DNA of 64,000 nt. It comes from Pseudomonas sp. FeN3W (lineage in GTDB: Bacteria; Pseudomonadota; Gammaproteobacteria; Pseudomonadales; Pseudomonadaceae). This document shows, one piece after another, positions 16,086-25,079 of the stretch; the first letter of the stretch is position 1, and each line of letters starts with the position of its first letter. The notes under the pieces were generated by a model. That model made no database searches and had not been told where the DNA came from. It worked only from the letters and a program-made list of their open reading frames with translations. The position numbers and the translations under genes are program-made. The DNA is taken from assembly GCA_030263805.2 (NCBI GenBank), contig CP136010.1, forward strand, positions 1,689,001 to 1,753,000. The letters run 5' to 3'.

Positions 16086-17539
16086 TTGGATTTCCTCGCG
16101 GCGCCATCGCCACCGAACAGCGGACTCTTGAGCAGTTGCGGCGCCAGGCCACCGATATCGCCGGCACCTTGGCAAAGCAGAATGTCGCCGGCACGCAGCA
16201 GCGGCTTAACCAGCGGAGCGAGGTCGACGCCACGCTCGACGTAGATCGGGTCCAACTGGCCGCGCTGGCGGATGCTGTGACACAGCTGGCGGCTGTCGGC
16301 GCCAGGTATCGGCTCCTCGCCGGCCGGATAGACTTCCATCAGCAGCAACACGTTGGATTCGCCGAGCACCTGCACGAAGTCATCGTAGAGATCACGGGTA
16401 CGGCTGTAGCGATGAGGCTGATAGACCATGACCAGGCGCCGCTCCGGCCAGCCACCGCGGACTGCCTTGATCACTGCGGCGACTTCGCGGGGGTGATGAC
16501 CGTAGTCGTCGACCAGCATCACGCTGCCGTCCTCGACCGGTAGATCGCCATAGACCTGAAAGCGGCGGCCGACGCCGGCAAACTCAGCGAGCCCCTGAAC
16601 GATGGCTTCGTCGTCGATGCCTTCATCGGTGGCAATGGCGATGGTGGCCAGGGCATTCAGCACGTTGTGGTTGCCCGGCATGTTCACTGACACATCCAGA
16701 GGCTCACAGCCATCGCGCAGCACTGTGAAGAAGGTACGCATGCCTTGCTGACGGACGTTGGTGGCACGCACGTCGGCGTCTTCACTGAAACCGTAGGTCG
16801 TGATCGGCCGGCCGATTTGCGGAATGATCTCGCGAACGAACGGGTCGTCGACGCAGAGCACTGCCAGGCCGTAGAACGGCAGGTTGTGCAGGAACTCGAC
16901 GAAGGTCTTCTTCAGCTTGCCGAAGTCGCCGCCATAGGTGCTCATATGGTCGGCGTCGATATTGGTCACCACCGCGACCATCGGCTGCAGGTGCAGGAAG
17001 CTGGCATCGCTCTCATCCGCCTCGGCGATCAGATAACGGCTGCTGCCCAGTTGCGCGTTGGTACCGGCGGCAGTGAGGCGGCCACCGATGACGAAAGTCG
17101 GGTCGAGCCCGCCGGCGGCGAACACCGAAGCCAGCAGACTGGTGGTGGTGGTCTTGCCGTGGGTACCGGCGACGGCGATGCCATGCCGGTAGCGCATCAA
17201 CTCGGCAAGCATCTCGGCACGCGGTACGACCGGAATACGCTGTTCGAGCGCCAGGGCGACTTCCGGATTGGCCGAGTTGACCGCGCTGGACACCACCAAC
17301 ACGTCGGCGCCGGCAACATTGCCGGCCTGATGGCCGATGAAGATCTGCGCACCGAAGCTCTGCAAGCGAACGGTACTGGCGGATTCCTTGAGATCCGAGC
17401 CGGACACCTCGTAGCCGAGATTGAGCAGCACCTCGGCGATGCCGCACATGCCAACCCCGCCGATACCGACAAAGTGAATGCGACGAATGCGCCGCATGCG
17501 GCGGACTTCCGCTTTTACCGCGGCGGGAGATTTAGCCAC
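16082..17539 (-). CDS. murC: UDP-N-acetylmuramate--L-alanine ligase
   Basis: A 485-residue Mur ligase adding L-Ala to UDP-MurNAc. It shows the N-terminal Rossmann motif IHFVGIGGVGMCGIAEVLL, the ATP loop AVAGTHGKTTTTSLLAS (about residues 120-136) and the family DDYGHHPREVAA motif. The start is GTG at 17539 with a GGAGG site; it overlaps the 3' end of murG by 8 bases. It is followed by ddlB in coupled fashion. Confidence 0.98.
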   Translation of the reverse strand: MAKSPAAVKAEVRRMRRIRRIHFVGIGGVGMCGIAEVLLNLGYEVSGSDLKESASTVRLQSFGAQIFIGHQAGNVAGADVLVVSSAVNSANPEVALALEQRIPVVPRAEMLAELMRYRHGIAVAGTHGKTTTTSLLASVFAAGGLDPTFVIGGRLTAAGTNAQLGSSRYLIAEADESDASFLHLQPMVAVVTNIDADHMSTYGGDFGKLKKTFVEFLHNLPFYGLAVLCVDDPFVREIIPQIGRPITTYGFSEDADVRATNVRQQGMRTFFTVLRDGCEPLDVSVNMPGNHNVLNALATIAIATDEGIDDEAIVQGLAEFAGVGRRFQVYGDLPVEDGSVMLVDDYGHHPREVAAVIKAVRGGWPERRLVMVYQPHRYSRTRDLYDDFVQVLGESNVLLLMEVYPAGEEPIPGADSRQLCHSIRQRGQLDPIYVERGVDLAPLVKPLLRAGDILLCQGAGDIGGLAPQLLKSPLFGGDGAARKSK

Positions 17540-18602
17540 GGGCCACCTCCAGACAGATATCGACCACGCTGCGGGTGGCGTCGGGCCGGGCCAGACGGCG
17601 CGCGATAGCGCCCATGGCCTTGAGTTTTTCCGGCTGCATCATTACCTCGGTCAGCTGAGCGGCAAGCACGGCCGCATCAGTCTTAGCTTGCGGCAGAAGG
17701 ACGGCAGCGCCCTCCTTCGCCAGATATTCGGCATTGCGCGTCTGGTGGTCGTCGATCGCATGCGGCAGCGGTACCAGAAAGGACGGCAGGCCAGCGGCGG
17801 CCAGCTCGCAAACGGTGAGCGCGCCGGCACGGCAGATGACCAGATCGGCCCAGGCGTAGGCCCGCGCCATGTCCTTGATGAAGGGCGCGACTTCCGCCTC
17901 GACGGCGACTTCGGCATAACGCTGCGTGGTGATGTCGGCGTGCTGCTTGCCGGCCTGATGAAACACCTGCGGCCGCACGTCCGCCGGTACCTGGGCGAGC
18001 GCGGCGGGCAGCAGTTTGTTAAGCGGTTCGGCACCGAGGCTGCCGCCCAGTACCAAGAGGCGCGGCCGGCGACCGGCCAGGGTGTCGCGCGGGGTTTCCA
18101 GAAACAGCTCCTCACGCACCGGATTGCCGGTGGTACGGCGCTTGGCGCTGGCCCTGAAGGTTTCCGGGAAGGCTTCGCAAACGCGGCTGGAGAGCGGCGC
18201 GAGGCTACGATTGGCCGTACCGGCGACAGCGTTCTGTTCGTGAATCACCAAGGGGACCCCGGCCAGCTTGGCAGCCAGGCCGCCCGGACCGGTGACGTAA
18301 CCGCCCAGCCCCAGCACGCAGACCGGTTGCAGCTCGCGCACGATGCGACGCGCCTGGAACAGCGAGCGAATCAGCTGCAGCGGTGCCTTGATCAGCGAAG
18401 CGATGCCCTTGCCGCGCAATCCGCTGACCTGGATCAGATGCAGCGGCAGGCCAGCGGCGGGTACCAGTTCATTCTCGATGCCGCGCGGCGTGCCGAGCCA
18501 GTGCACGGCGTAGCCGCGGGCCTGGAACTCACGGGCACAGGCCAGCGCCGGGAATACATGGCCACCGGTGCCGCCGGCCATGATCAATACGTTAGCGGCC
18601 AT
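17532..18602 (-). CDS. murG: Lipid II synthase MurG (N-acetylglucosaminyltransferase)
   Basis: A 356-residue GT-B enzyme at the inner face of the membrane, converting lipid I to lipid II. The N-terminal loop MAGGTGGHVFPALACA and the UDP-GlcNAc site region (CRAGALTVCELAAAGLPSFL, then PLPHAIDDHQTRNAEYL) are intact. The ATG at 18602 overlaps the ftsW 3' end by 11 bases. Order ftsW-murG-murC is canonical. Confidence 0.98.
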   Translation of the reverse strand: MAANVLIMAGGTGGHVFPALACAREFQARGYAVHWLGTPRGIENELVPAAGLPLHLIQVSGLRGKGIASLIKAPLQLIRSLFQARRIVRELQPVCVLGLGGYVTGPGGLAAKLAGVPLVIHEQNAVAGTANRSLAPLSSRVCEAFPETFRASAKRRTTGNPVREELFLETPRDTLAGRRPRLLVLGGSLGAEPLNKLLPAALAQVPADVRPQVFHQAGKQHADITTQRYAEVAVEAEVAPFIKDMARAYAWADLVICRAGALTVCELAAAGLPSFLVPLPHAIDDHQTRNAEYLAKEGAAVLLPQAKTDAAVLAAQLTEVMMQPEKLKAMGAIARRLARPDATRSVVDICLEVARG

Positions 18603-19815
18603 GGGCGGCCTCCTTGGCCAGCGGCTCGGCGAAATCGGCTTCGTCGAACTCGGTGTCCTCGCTGCCCAGCACGGTGCGGCTTTCCCATTCGATGCGCAGC
18701 AACAGCGCCATGCTTGCGCAGGTCACCACCAGCGAGCTGCCACCATAACTGAGGAACGGCAGTGTCAGACCCTTGGTCGGCAGCAGCCCGACATTCACGC
18801 CTACGTTGATCAGGAACTGGCCCAACCAGAGGAACGCCAGACCCCAGGCGACATAGGCGGCGAAGAACTGCCGAGCCTTCTCTGCCCAGAGACCTATATA
18901 CAGCGCGCGGATGCCGACGAACGCGAACAGCGCGATGGTGGCCAACGCACCGATCATGCCCAGCTCCTCGGCCAGCACGGAAAATACGAAGTCGGTGTGC
19001 GCTTCCGGCAAATAGAACTGCTTCTGCACGCTGTTACCCAGCCCGACGCCGAACCATTCGCCACGCCCAAAGGCGATCAATGCCTGGGTCAGCTGGTAGC
19101 CGGCGCCATACTGATCGGCCCAGGGATCGGTGAAAGTAATCAGGCGCTGCAGGCGATACTCCTGGGTCTGCACCAGCACCACCACGGCACCCACCGCGGC
19201 GATCACCAGCAGGCTGAAGCGGATCATGCCGACGCCACCGAGAAACAACATCGCCACCGCGGCGCCCATCATGACTACCGTGGCGCCAAAGTCAGGCTCC
19301 AGCAGCAGGAGGAATGCCATCGGCAGCAGCACCAGAAACGGCTTGGCGAATCCCCACATGCTCTCGCGGACTTCTTCCTGCCGGCGCACCAGATAGCCGG
19401 CCAGGTAGATCACCACGAAGACTTTTGCCAGCTCGGATGGCTGCACGTTGAAGGCGCCGAAACCGATCCAGCGCATGGAGCCGTTTACTTCCCGGCCGAT
19501 TCCCGGCAGCAGGACCAGGATCAGCAGGCCGAACGCCGCCAGCAGCAGCATCCAGTCCAGGCGCTGCCAGACCGACAGCGGTACCAGCAGCATGGCCGCA
19601 CCCGCGCCCAGGCCCAGGGCGACATAGATCAGATGCCGAATCATGTGGTAAAGCGAATTGCCGGAGTTGACCGCAGCCACTTCGGATGACGCCGAGGTGA
19701 TCATCACCAGGCCGAGGCCAAGCAGCGCCAGGCAGCCAGCGAGCATGGGAAAATCAAGATCCAGACCGCGGCGGCCGAACAGAGGCGAAGGTGCATGGCG
19801 CAGGAAGGCGAGCAT
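18592..19815 (-). CDS. ftsW: Septal peptidoglycan polymerase FtsW
   Basis: A 407-residue SEDS-family glycosyltransferase with about ten membrane segments, working with FtsI at the septum. Signature stretches are LDFPMLAGCLALLGLGLVMI at the start, GSMRWIGFGAFNVQPSELAK in the middle, and NVGVNVGLLPTKGLTLPFLS near the end. The start ATG 19815 shares one base with the murD stop (TGATG); the frame extending to 19932 is inside murD and was not used. Confidence 0.97.
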   Translation of the reverse strand: MLAFLRHAPSPLFGRRGLDLDFPMLAGCLALLGLGLVMITSASSEVAAVNSGNSLYHMIRHLIYVALGLGAGAAMLLVPLSVWQRLDWMLLLAAFGLLILVLLPGIGREVNGSMRWIGFGAFNVQPSELAKVFVVIYLAGYLVRRQEEVRESMWGFAKPFLVLLPMAFLLLLEPDFGATVVMMGAAVAMLFLGGVGMIRFSLLVIAAVGAVVVLVQTQEYRLQRLITFTDPWADQYGAGYQLTQALIAFGRGEWFGVGLGNSVQKQFYLPEAHTDFVFSVLAEELGMIGALATIALFAFVGIRALYIGLWAEKARQFFAAYVAWGLAFLWLGQFLINVGVNVGLLPTKGLTLPFLSYGGSSLVVTCASMALLLRIEWESRTVLGSEDTEFDEADFAEPLAKEAAHGR

Positions 19816-21158
19816 CAGTCGAGCGCCTCCACCGCAGCGGCGAACAGGCGACCGCGCTCTTCGAAATTCTTGAACATGTCCAGACTGGCACAGGCCGGCG
19901 ACAACAGCACCGCATCGCCCGCTTCGGCGCATTCGGCGGCGCGCTGCACGGCTTCGTCCAGTGTGGCGACATGAACCAGCGTGGTGGTATCGGCCAGTGC
20001 GTCAGCAAGACGTTGCGCGTCACGCCCCAGCAGCATTACGGCACGGCAATAGCGCGCAATCGGCGCACGCAACGCGGCGAAGTCTGCGCCCTTGCCATCG
20101 CCACCAGCGATCAACACCAGCTTGCCGTCGATATCCGCACCCAGGCCTTCGATCGCTGCCAGCGCGGCACCGACATTGGTGGCCTTAGAATCGTCGTAAT
20201 AGCTGACGTCGCCACGCTGGCCAACCCACTGGCAGCGATGCGGCAAGCCGGCGAACTGGCGCAGCGTCTCCAGCATCGGCTCGAACGGCAGCCCCACCGC
20301 GTGCCCCAGTGCCAGTGCGGCCAGTGCATTGGACTGATTGTGCGCACCGCGCATCCTCAGCTCGCGAACCGGCATCAGCGCATCGAACTGGAACGCCAGG
20401 TATTTCTCGCCTTTTTCCTCGAACAGTCCGAAGCCCTTGAAGTCCGGCTTGCCGAGGCCGAAAGTCCAGGTCGGCAGGTCATCCGCGACCAGCGGACGGC
20501 TGAGCCGGTCATCGCGATTGATCACCACCTGACGCGCGCCACGGAAAATCCGGTGTTTGGCCTGGTGGTAGGCTGGCAGGCCGCTGTAGCGGTCCATATG
20601 GTCTTCGCTGATGTTCAGGCAGGTCGCCACCTCGGCATTGAGCTGCTCGGTGGTCTCCAGCTGAAAGCTGGACAGCTCCAGCACATACAGCTCGACGTCG
20701 TCTGCCAGCAGATCCAGCGCCGGCGTGCCCAGGTTACCCCCGACCGCCACCTTGCGCCCTGCCGCCACAGCCATCTCGCCGACCAGCGTGGTCACGGTGC
20801 TCTTGGCGTTGGAACCGGTGATCGCGATGATCGGAGCCTTGGCTTCGCGGGCGAACAGCTCGATATCGCCGGACAGCTTGACTCCGCGCGCCGCGGCTTC
20901 CTGCAGCGCTGGCGTACTGACGGCCAGACCCGGGCTTACCAGCAGCTCACTGGCGGTGCAGAGAAACTCGACGTCCAGTTCGCCACAGCGCACTTGTACG
21001 CCTGGATACTCGGCCTTGAGCGTCGCCAATTCCGGCGGGTTCACACGGGTGTCAGCGACGGCAAACGGCAGGCCACGGCGCGCCAGATGGCGAACCAAAG
21101 ACATGCCGCTCTTGCCGAGACCGACAACGATGCGGAACTGGTCGGAAGCGATGAGCAC
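19815..21158 (-). CDS. murD: UDP-N-acetylmuramoylalanine--D-glutamate ligase
   Basis: A 447-residue Mur ligase adding D-Glu. It shows a Rossmann-like N-terminus (FRIVVGLGKSGMSLVRHL), the ATP loop ITGSNAKSTVTTLVGEM (about residues 112-128) and the conserved SYYDDSKATNVGAALAA segment. The start is a GTG at 21158, 6 bases after the mraY stop codon. It is coupled to ftsW by a one-base overlap. Confidence 0.98.
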   Translation of the reverse strand: MLIASDQFRIVVGLGKSGMSLVRHLARRGLPFAVADTRVNPPELATLKAEYPGVQVRCGELDVEFLCTASELLVSPGLAVSTPALQEAAARGVKLSGDIELFAREAKAPIIAITGSNAKSTVTTLVGEMAVAAGRKVAVGGNLGTPALDLLADDVELYVLELSSFQLETTEQLNAEVATCLNISEDHMDRYSGLPAYHQAKHRIFRGARQVVINRDDRLSRPLVADDLPTWTFGLGKPDFKGFGLFEEKGEKYLAFQFDALMPVRELRMRGAHNQSNALAALALGHAVGLPFEPMLETLRQFAGLPHRCQWVGQRGDVSYYDDSKATNVGAALAAIEGLGADIDGKLVLIAGGDGKGADFAALRAPIARYCRAVMLLGRDAQRLADALADTTTLVHVATLDEAVQRAAECAEAGDAVLLSPACASLDMFKNFEERGRLFAAAVEALD

Positions 21159-21164
21159 TCTCGA

Positions 21165-22247
21165 TTACCTCAGTTTCAGGGTGGCAAGGCCAACGAGCAC
21201 CAGGATCACGGTAATGATCCAGAAGCGCACGATCACCCGGGGTTCGGGCCAGCCCTTGAGTTCGAAATGGTGGTGGATCGGCGCCATGCGGAACACGCGC
21301 TTGCCCGTCAGCTTGAAGCTCGCGACCTGGATCATCACCGACAGGGTTTCCATCACGAACACGCCGCCCATGATGAAGAGCACGACTTCCTGGCGAACGA
21401 TCACGGCGATGGTGCCCAGCGCCGCGCCGAGCGCCAGCGCACCGACATCGCCCATGAAGACCTGGGCGGGATAGGTGTTGAACCAGAGAAAGCCGAGGCC
21501 GGCACCGATCAGCGCGCCGCAGAAGACGATCAGCTCGCCGGCGCCCGGCACGTAAGGAATGAGCAGGTATTCGGCGAAGTTCACGTTGCCGGATAGGTAG
21601 CAGAAGATGCCCAGGCCGCCGCCGACCATCACCGTTGGCATGATCGCCAGACCATCGAGGCCGTCGGTCAGGTTGACCGCGTTGCTCGACCCGACGATGA
21701 CGAAGTAGCTCAACACGACGAAACCGATCCCCAGCGGAATCTCGATGTTCTTCAGCAGCGGCAGAATCAGCGTGGTTTCGACCGGCGTCTGCGCGGTCAT
21801 ATAAAGGAAGAGCGCGGCGCCGAGGCCAAAGACCGATTGCCAGAAATACTTCCAGCGGCTCGGCAAGCCACGGGAGTTCTTCTCGATCACCTTGCGATAG
21901 TCATCGACCCAGCCGATCGCGCCGAACAGCAAGGTCACCGCCAGCACCACCCAGACGTAGCGATTGGACAGGTCGGCCCAGAGCAAGGTGCTGATGCTGA
22001 TGGCGCTGAGGATCAGCGCACCACCCATGGTCGGCGTACCGGATTTGGACAGGTGCGACTGCGGACCATCGGTGCGCACGGACTGGCCGATCTGGCGCAT
22101 CTGCAGTGTGCGGATCAGCCAGGGGCCCATCCACAGCGACAGCACCAGCGCGGTGAGGACGCCGAGAATTCCACGCAGCGACAGGTACTGAAAGACCGCG
22201 AAGCCTTTGTGGAACTGTTGCAGATACTCGGCGAGCAGCAGCAGCAT
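21165..22247 (-). CDS. mraY: Phospho-N-acetylmuramoyl-pentapeptide transferase (lipid I synthase)
   Basis: A 360-residue polytopic membrane enzyme attaching phospho-MurNAc-pentapeptide to undecaprenyl phosphate. Catalytic motifs are present: IGWVDDYRKV (Asp pair), NAVNLTDGLDGLAIMP, and the loop MAPIHHHFELKG. The ATG at 22247 gives the same length as P. aeruginosa MraY, and overlaps the murF stop by one base; a TTG one codon earlier is less likely. Confidence 0.98.
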   Translation of the reverse strand: MLLLLAEYLQQFHKGFAVFQYLSLRGILGVLTALVLSLWMGPWLIRTLQMRQIGQSVRTDGPQSHLSKSGTPTMGGALILSAISISTLLWADLSNRYVWVVLAVTLLFGAIGWVDDYRKVIEKNSRGLPSRWKYFWQSVFGLGAALFLYMTAQTPVETTLILPLLKNIEIPLGIGFVVLSYFVIVGSSNAVNLTDGLDGLAIMPTVMVGGGLGIFCYLSGNVNFAEYLLIPYVPGAGELIVFCGALIGAGLGFLWFNTYPAQVFMGDVGALALGAALGTIAVIVRQEVVLFIMGGVFVMETLSVMIQVASFKLTGKRVFRMAPIHHHFELKGWPEPRVIVRFWIITVILVLVGLATLKLR

Positions 22248-23623
22248 CAATGTTTCTCCATGGATGGCCCAGCGAGCGCATCGACGACTTTGTCCATCGC
22301 CGCGCTGCGTGAGCCCTTGATCAAAATGGTGGTACCGCTGCCCTGCTCAGCTCGCAGACTGTCGATAAGGCTGGCCTGGTCGGCGAAGTGCCGGGCGCCT
22401 GGCCCGAATGCCTGAATGGCGTGGGCCATCAGAGGCCCGACGGCATAGAGCGTGTCGATCTTGCCAGCGGCATAGGCGCCGACATCGCGATGGCCCTGCT
22501 CGGCCCACTCGCCCAGCTCGCCCATATCGCCAAGCACGAGGATGGTGCGACCGGCAAAGCTGGCGAGCACATCGATGGCGGCGCAGATCGATGCCGGATT
22601 GGCGTTGTAGCTGTCGTCGATCAGCCGTACTCCATTGCTCAGCATCTGCGCCACGGCTCGCCCCTTGACCGGTTGCAGGCTTTCCAGCCCCGCCACCACG
22701 GCCTCGGCCTCGATACCCAGCGCATAGGCCGCCGCGGCTGCCGCCAAGGCGTTGGCCACGTTATGCCGGCCCAGCAGATTGAGCTGGATACGAAGATTCC
22801 CCAGCGGGCCGGTCAGCACGAAATTCGGGCAACCGCGCTGGTCGTAGGCGAGCGATCCGGCGGAGAAATCCACGAGGGGGTCGTCCAGGCCGAACGATAC
22901 GATGCGTTTGCCCGCGGCGCGCTCGGCCCAGGTCGAATAGGCCTTGTCGTCACGGTTGAGCACGGCGGTGCCGGACGCGTTCAGACCATCGAGAATCTCG
23001 CCCTTGGCCTCGACGATCTTGTCCGGACCGCCGAACTCACCGACGTGGGCAGTCCCCGCATTGGTGATCACACTGACATCCGGGCGCACCAGATCGACGG
23101 TATAGGCAATATCGCCAGGCCGTGAAGCACCGAGTTCGATGACGGCGCTGCGATGACTGGTGCTCAACTCCAACAGCGTCAGTGGCGCACCCAGGTCATT
23201 GTTGAGATTGCCACGAGTCGCCAGTACGGCGTCCTGGCCATGGGCGCTGCGCAGAATGCTGGCGAGCATCTCCTTCACGCTGGTCTTGCCGCTGGAGCCG
23301 GTGATCGCTGCGACCGGGCCGTTGAATGCGGCGCGATTGAGCGCGCCGAGCTTCCCAAGCGCCAATCGGGTATCGGCAACGATCAGCTGTGGCAAGCCTG
23401 CATCTGCAACTTCACGCTCGACCAGCGCTGCAACGGCGCCTTTGCCGGCGACGTCCGCCAGATAGGCATGGCCATCGAAGCGCGGCCCGGCCAGCGCGAT
23501 GAACAGCTGCCCAGGCTCGATGGCCCGGCTGTCCGTGCTGACGGCAGTGAAGCAGGCATCCGCTCCGACCAGACGGCCAGACAGCGGTAGCTGCAATTCG
23601 CTCAGGCGCATCGACTCAAGCAT
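22247..23623 (-). CDS. murF: UDP-N-acetylmuramoyl-tripeptide--D-alanyl-D-alanine ligase
   Basis: A 458-residue Mur ligase adding D-Ala-D-Ala. The N-terminal CFTAVSTDSRAIEPGQLFIA, ATP loop AITGSSGKTSVKEMLASIL and RLIDDSYNANPASICAAID are typical. It starts at ATG 23623, overlapping the murE end by 8 bases. Function and length agree with the pseudomonad family. Confidence 0.98.
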   Translation of the reverse strand: MLESMRLSELQLPLSGRLVGADACFTAVSTDSRAIEPGQLFIALAGPRFDGHAYLADVAGKGAVAALVEREVADAGLPQLIVADTRLALGKLGALNRAAFNGPVAAITGSSGKTSVKEMLASILRSAHGQDAVLATRGNLNNDLGAPLTLLELSTSHRSAVIELGASRPGDIAYTVDLVRPDVSVITNAGTAHVGEFGGPDKIVEAKGEILDGLNASGTAVLNRDDKAYSTWAERAAGKRIVSFGLDDPLVDFSAGSLAYDQRGCPNFVLTGPLGNLRIQLNLLGRHNVANALAAAAAAYALGIEAEAVVAGLESLQPVKGRAVAQMLSNGVRLIDDSYNANPASICAAIDVLASFAGRTILVLGDMGELGEWAEQGHRDVGAYAAGKIDTLYAVGPLMAHAIQAFGPGARHFADQASLIDSLRAEQGSGTTILIKGSRSAAMDKVVDALAGPSMEKH

Positions 23624-25079
23624 TGGCCTTCTCCCAGGTGGACAGCGCCCTGCAGGCTTCCTCGATATCGGAGAATGGCAAGCGTTCGCCGCGGGTTTCC
23701 TGATAGTCCTCGTGACCTTTACCGGCCAGCACGACCACGTCCTCCGCTCGCGCGGCCTTGATCAGACTGGCGATCGCCTGCGCACGACCATGGCTGAAAG
23801 TGACCGCCGCAGGATTGCTGAACCCCGAACGGATACCCTCGACAATCTGTTCTGGCGCCTCGTTGCGCGGATTGTCATCGGTGACCACGACACCGTCAGC
23901 CAGACGCTCCGCGACTTCAGCCATCAGCGGACGCTTGCCGGTATCACGATCACCGCCGCAACCGAACAGGCAAAGCAGCCTGCCGCGCGCATGTGGACGC
24001 AGGGCAGTGAGGACTTTCTCCAGCGCATCGGGCGTGTGTGCGTAGTCGACCACGATCAGTGGATGGTCGCCGCCACCCAGGCGCTGCATGCGGCCTGCCG
24101 GGCCTTGGAGTTCAGGCAGCACCGCCAGGATTTCGTCCAACGGATAGTCCATGCCTAGCAGAGCGCCGACAGCGGCCAATACATTACTGACGTTGAAACG
24201 CCCGAGCAGGGGGCTGCGCAACGAGCGCTCGCCCTGCGGTGTGATCAGCCGGGCATGGATGCCGTCGTCGTCGAGCCGCGCTTCGGCGCAGAACAGGTAG
24301 GCGGAAGGATCTTCCAGACTGTAGGTGATCAGGCGTGACTCGCGCCCCTCGCCGGCCAGCACGCGGCCAAAGGCATCGTCGAGGTTGATTACCCGACAGC
24401 TCAGTCCAGGCACTTCGAACAGGCGCGCTTTGGCCGCACCATACGCATCCATGCTGCCGTGGTAGTCGAGGTGGTCACGCGACAGATTGGTGAACACGGC
24501 GACATCGAAATCCAGGGCCGCGACGCGGCCCTGATCGAGACCATGCGAGGACACCTCCATCGCTACCGCGCGAGCGCCCTCTTGCTTGAGATTCGCCAGC
24601 GTCGCCTGCACGCCAATGGCGTCCGGCGTGGTATGGCGACCCAACTCCAGCTGTCCGTGGAAGCCGGTGCCAAGCGTGCCAATGATGCCGCAGGGTTCGC
24701 CGAGCCGATCGAGCGCCTGGGCAATCAGCTGGCTGACGCTGGTCTTGCCGTTGGTTCCGGTCACACCGACCAGGTGCAGGTTGCGGCTGGGCTCGCCGTA
24801 GAAGCGGCCGGCGATCGCCGACAGCTGTTCTGCCAGATGCAGCACTGGAACCATGACCGCATTGCCGATCAGCGCCTGGTCGAGGCCTTCGGCCTCATAA
24901 GCGACCGCGGCCGCGCCACGAGCGATGGCATCCTGTATGTGATCGCGACCATCGAACTGCAAGCCCGGCACAGCGAGGAACAGGTCGCCGCCGCGGACCT
25001 TGCGGCTGTCGAGCGTCAACTCGCGGATCAGCACGTCGCTGCCGGCCTGAGGCAGCAGGTGGTTCAATGGCATCGGCAT
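23616..25079 (-). CDS. murE: UDP-MurNAc-L-Ala-D-Glu--meso-diaminopimelate ligase
   Basis: A 487-residue Mur ligase. The ATP loop VTGTNGKTSVSQLIAQAL lies at about residues 106-123. The motif DDNPRNE near residue 405 is the one that selects meso-diaminopimelate rather than lysine, matching a Gram-negative wall. The carbamylated-lysine region and LAGKGHEDYQ near the end are intact. The start ATG shares one base with the ftsI stop. Confidence 0.98.
   Translation of the reverse strand: MPMPLNHLLPQAGSDVLIRELTLDSRKVRGGDLFLAVPGLQFDGRDHIQDAIARGAAAVAYEAEGLDQALIGNAVMVPVLHLAEQLSAIAGRFYGEPSRNLHLVGVTGTNGKTSVSQLIAQALDRLGEPCGIIGTLGTGFHGQLELGRHTTPDAIGVQATLANLKQEGARAVAMEVSSHGLDQGRVAALDFDVAVFTNLSRDHLDYHGSMDAYGAAKARLFEVPGLSCRVINLDDAFGRVLAGEGRESRLITYSLEDPSAYLFCAEARLDDDGIHARLITPQGERSLRSPLLGRFNVSNVLAAVGALLGMDYPLDEILAVLPELQGPAGRMQRLGGGDHPLIVVDYAHTPDALEKVLTALRPHARGRLLCLFGCGGDRDTGKRPLMAEVAERLADGVVVTDDNPRNEAPEQIVEGIRSGFSNPAAVTFSHGRAQAIASLIKAARAEDVVVLAGKGHEDYQETRGERLPFSDIEEACRALSTWEKANA

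Noticed and set aside
19791..21596. 601-codon plus-strand ORF across murD
   Set aside because: It is the antisense of murD and the end of mraY in GC-rich DNA. Its translation is His/Gln/Arg-rich with no family features.
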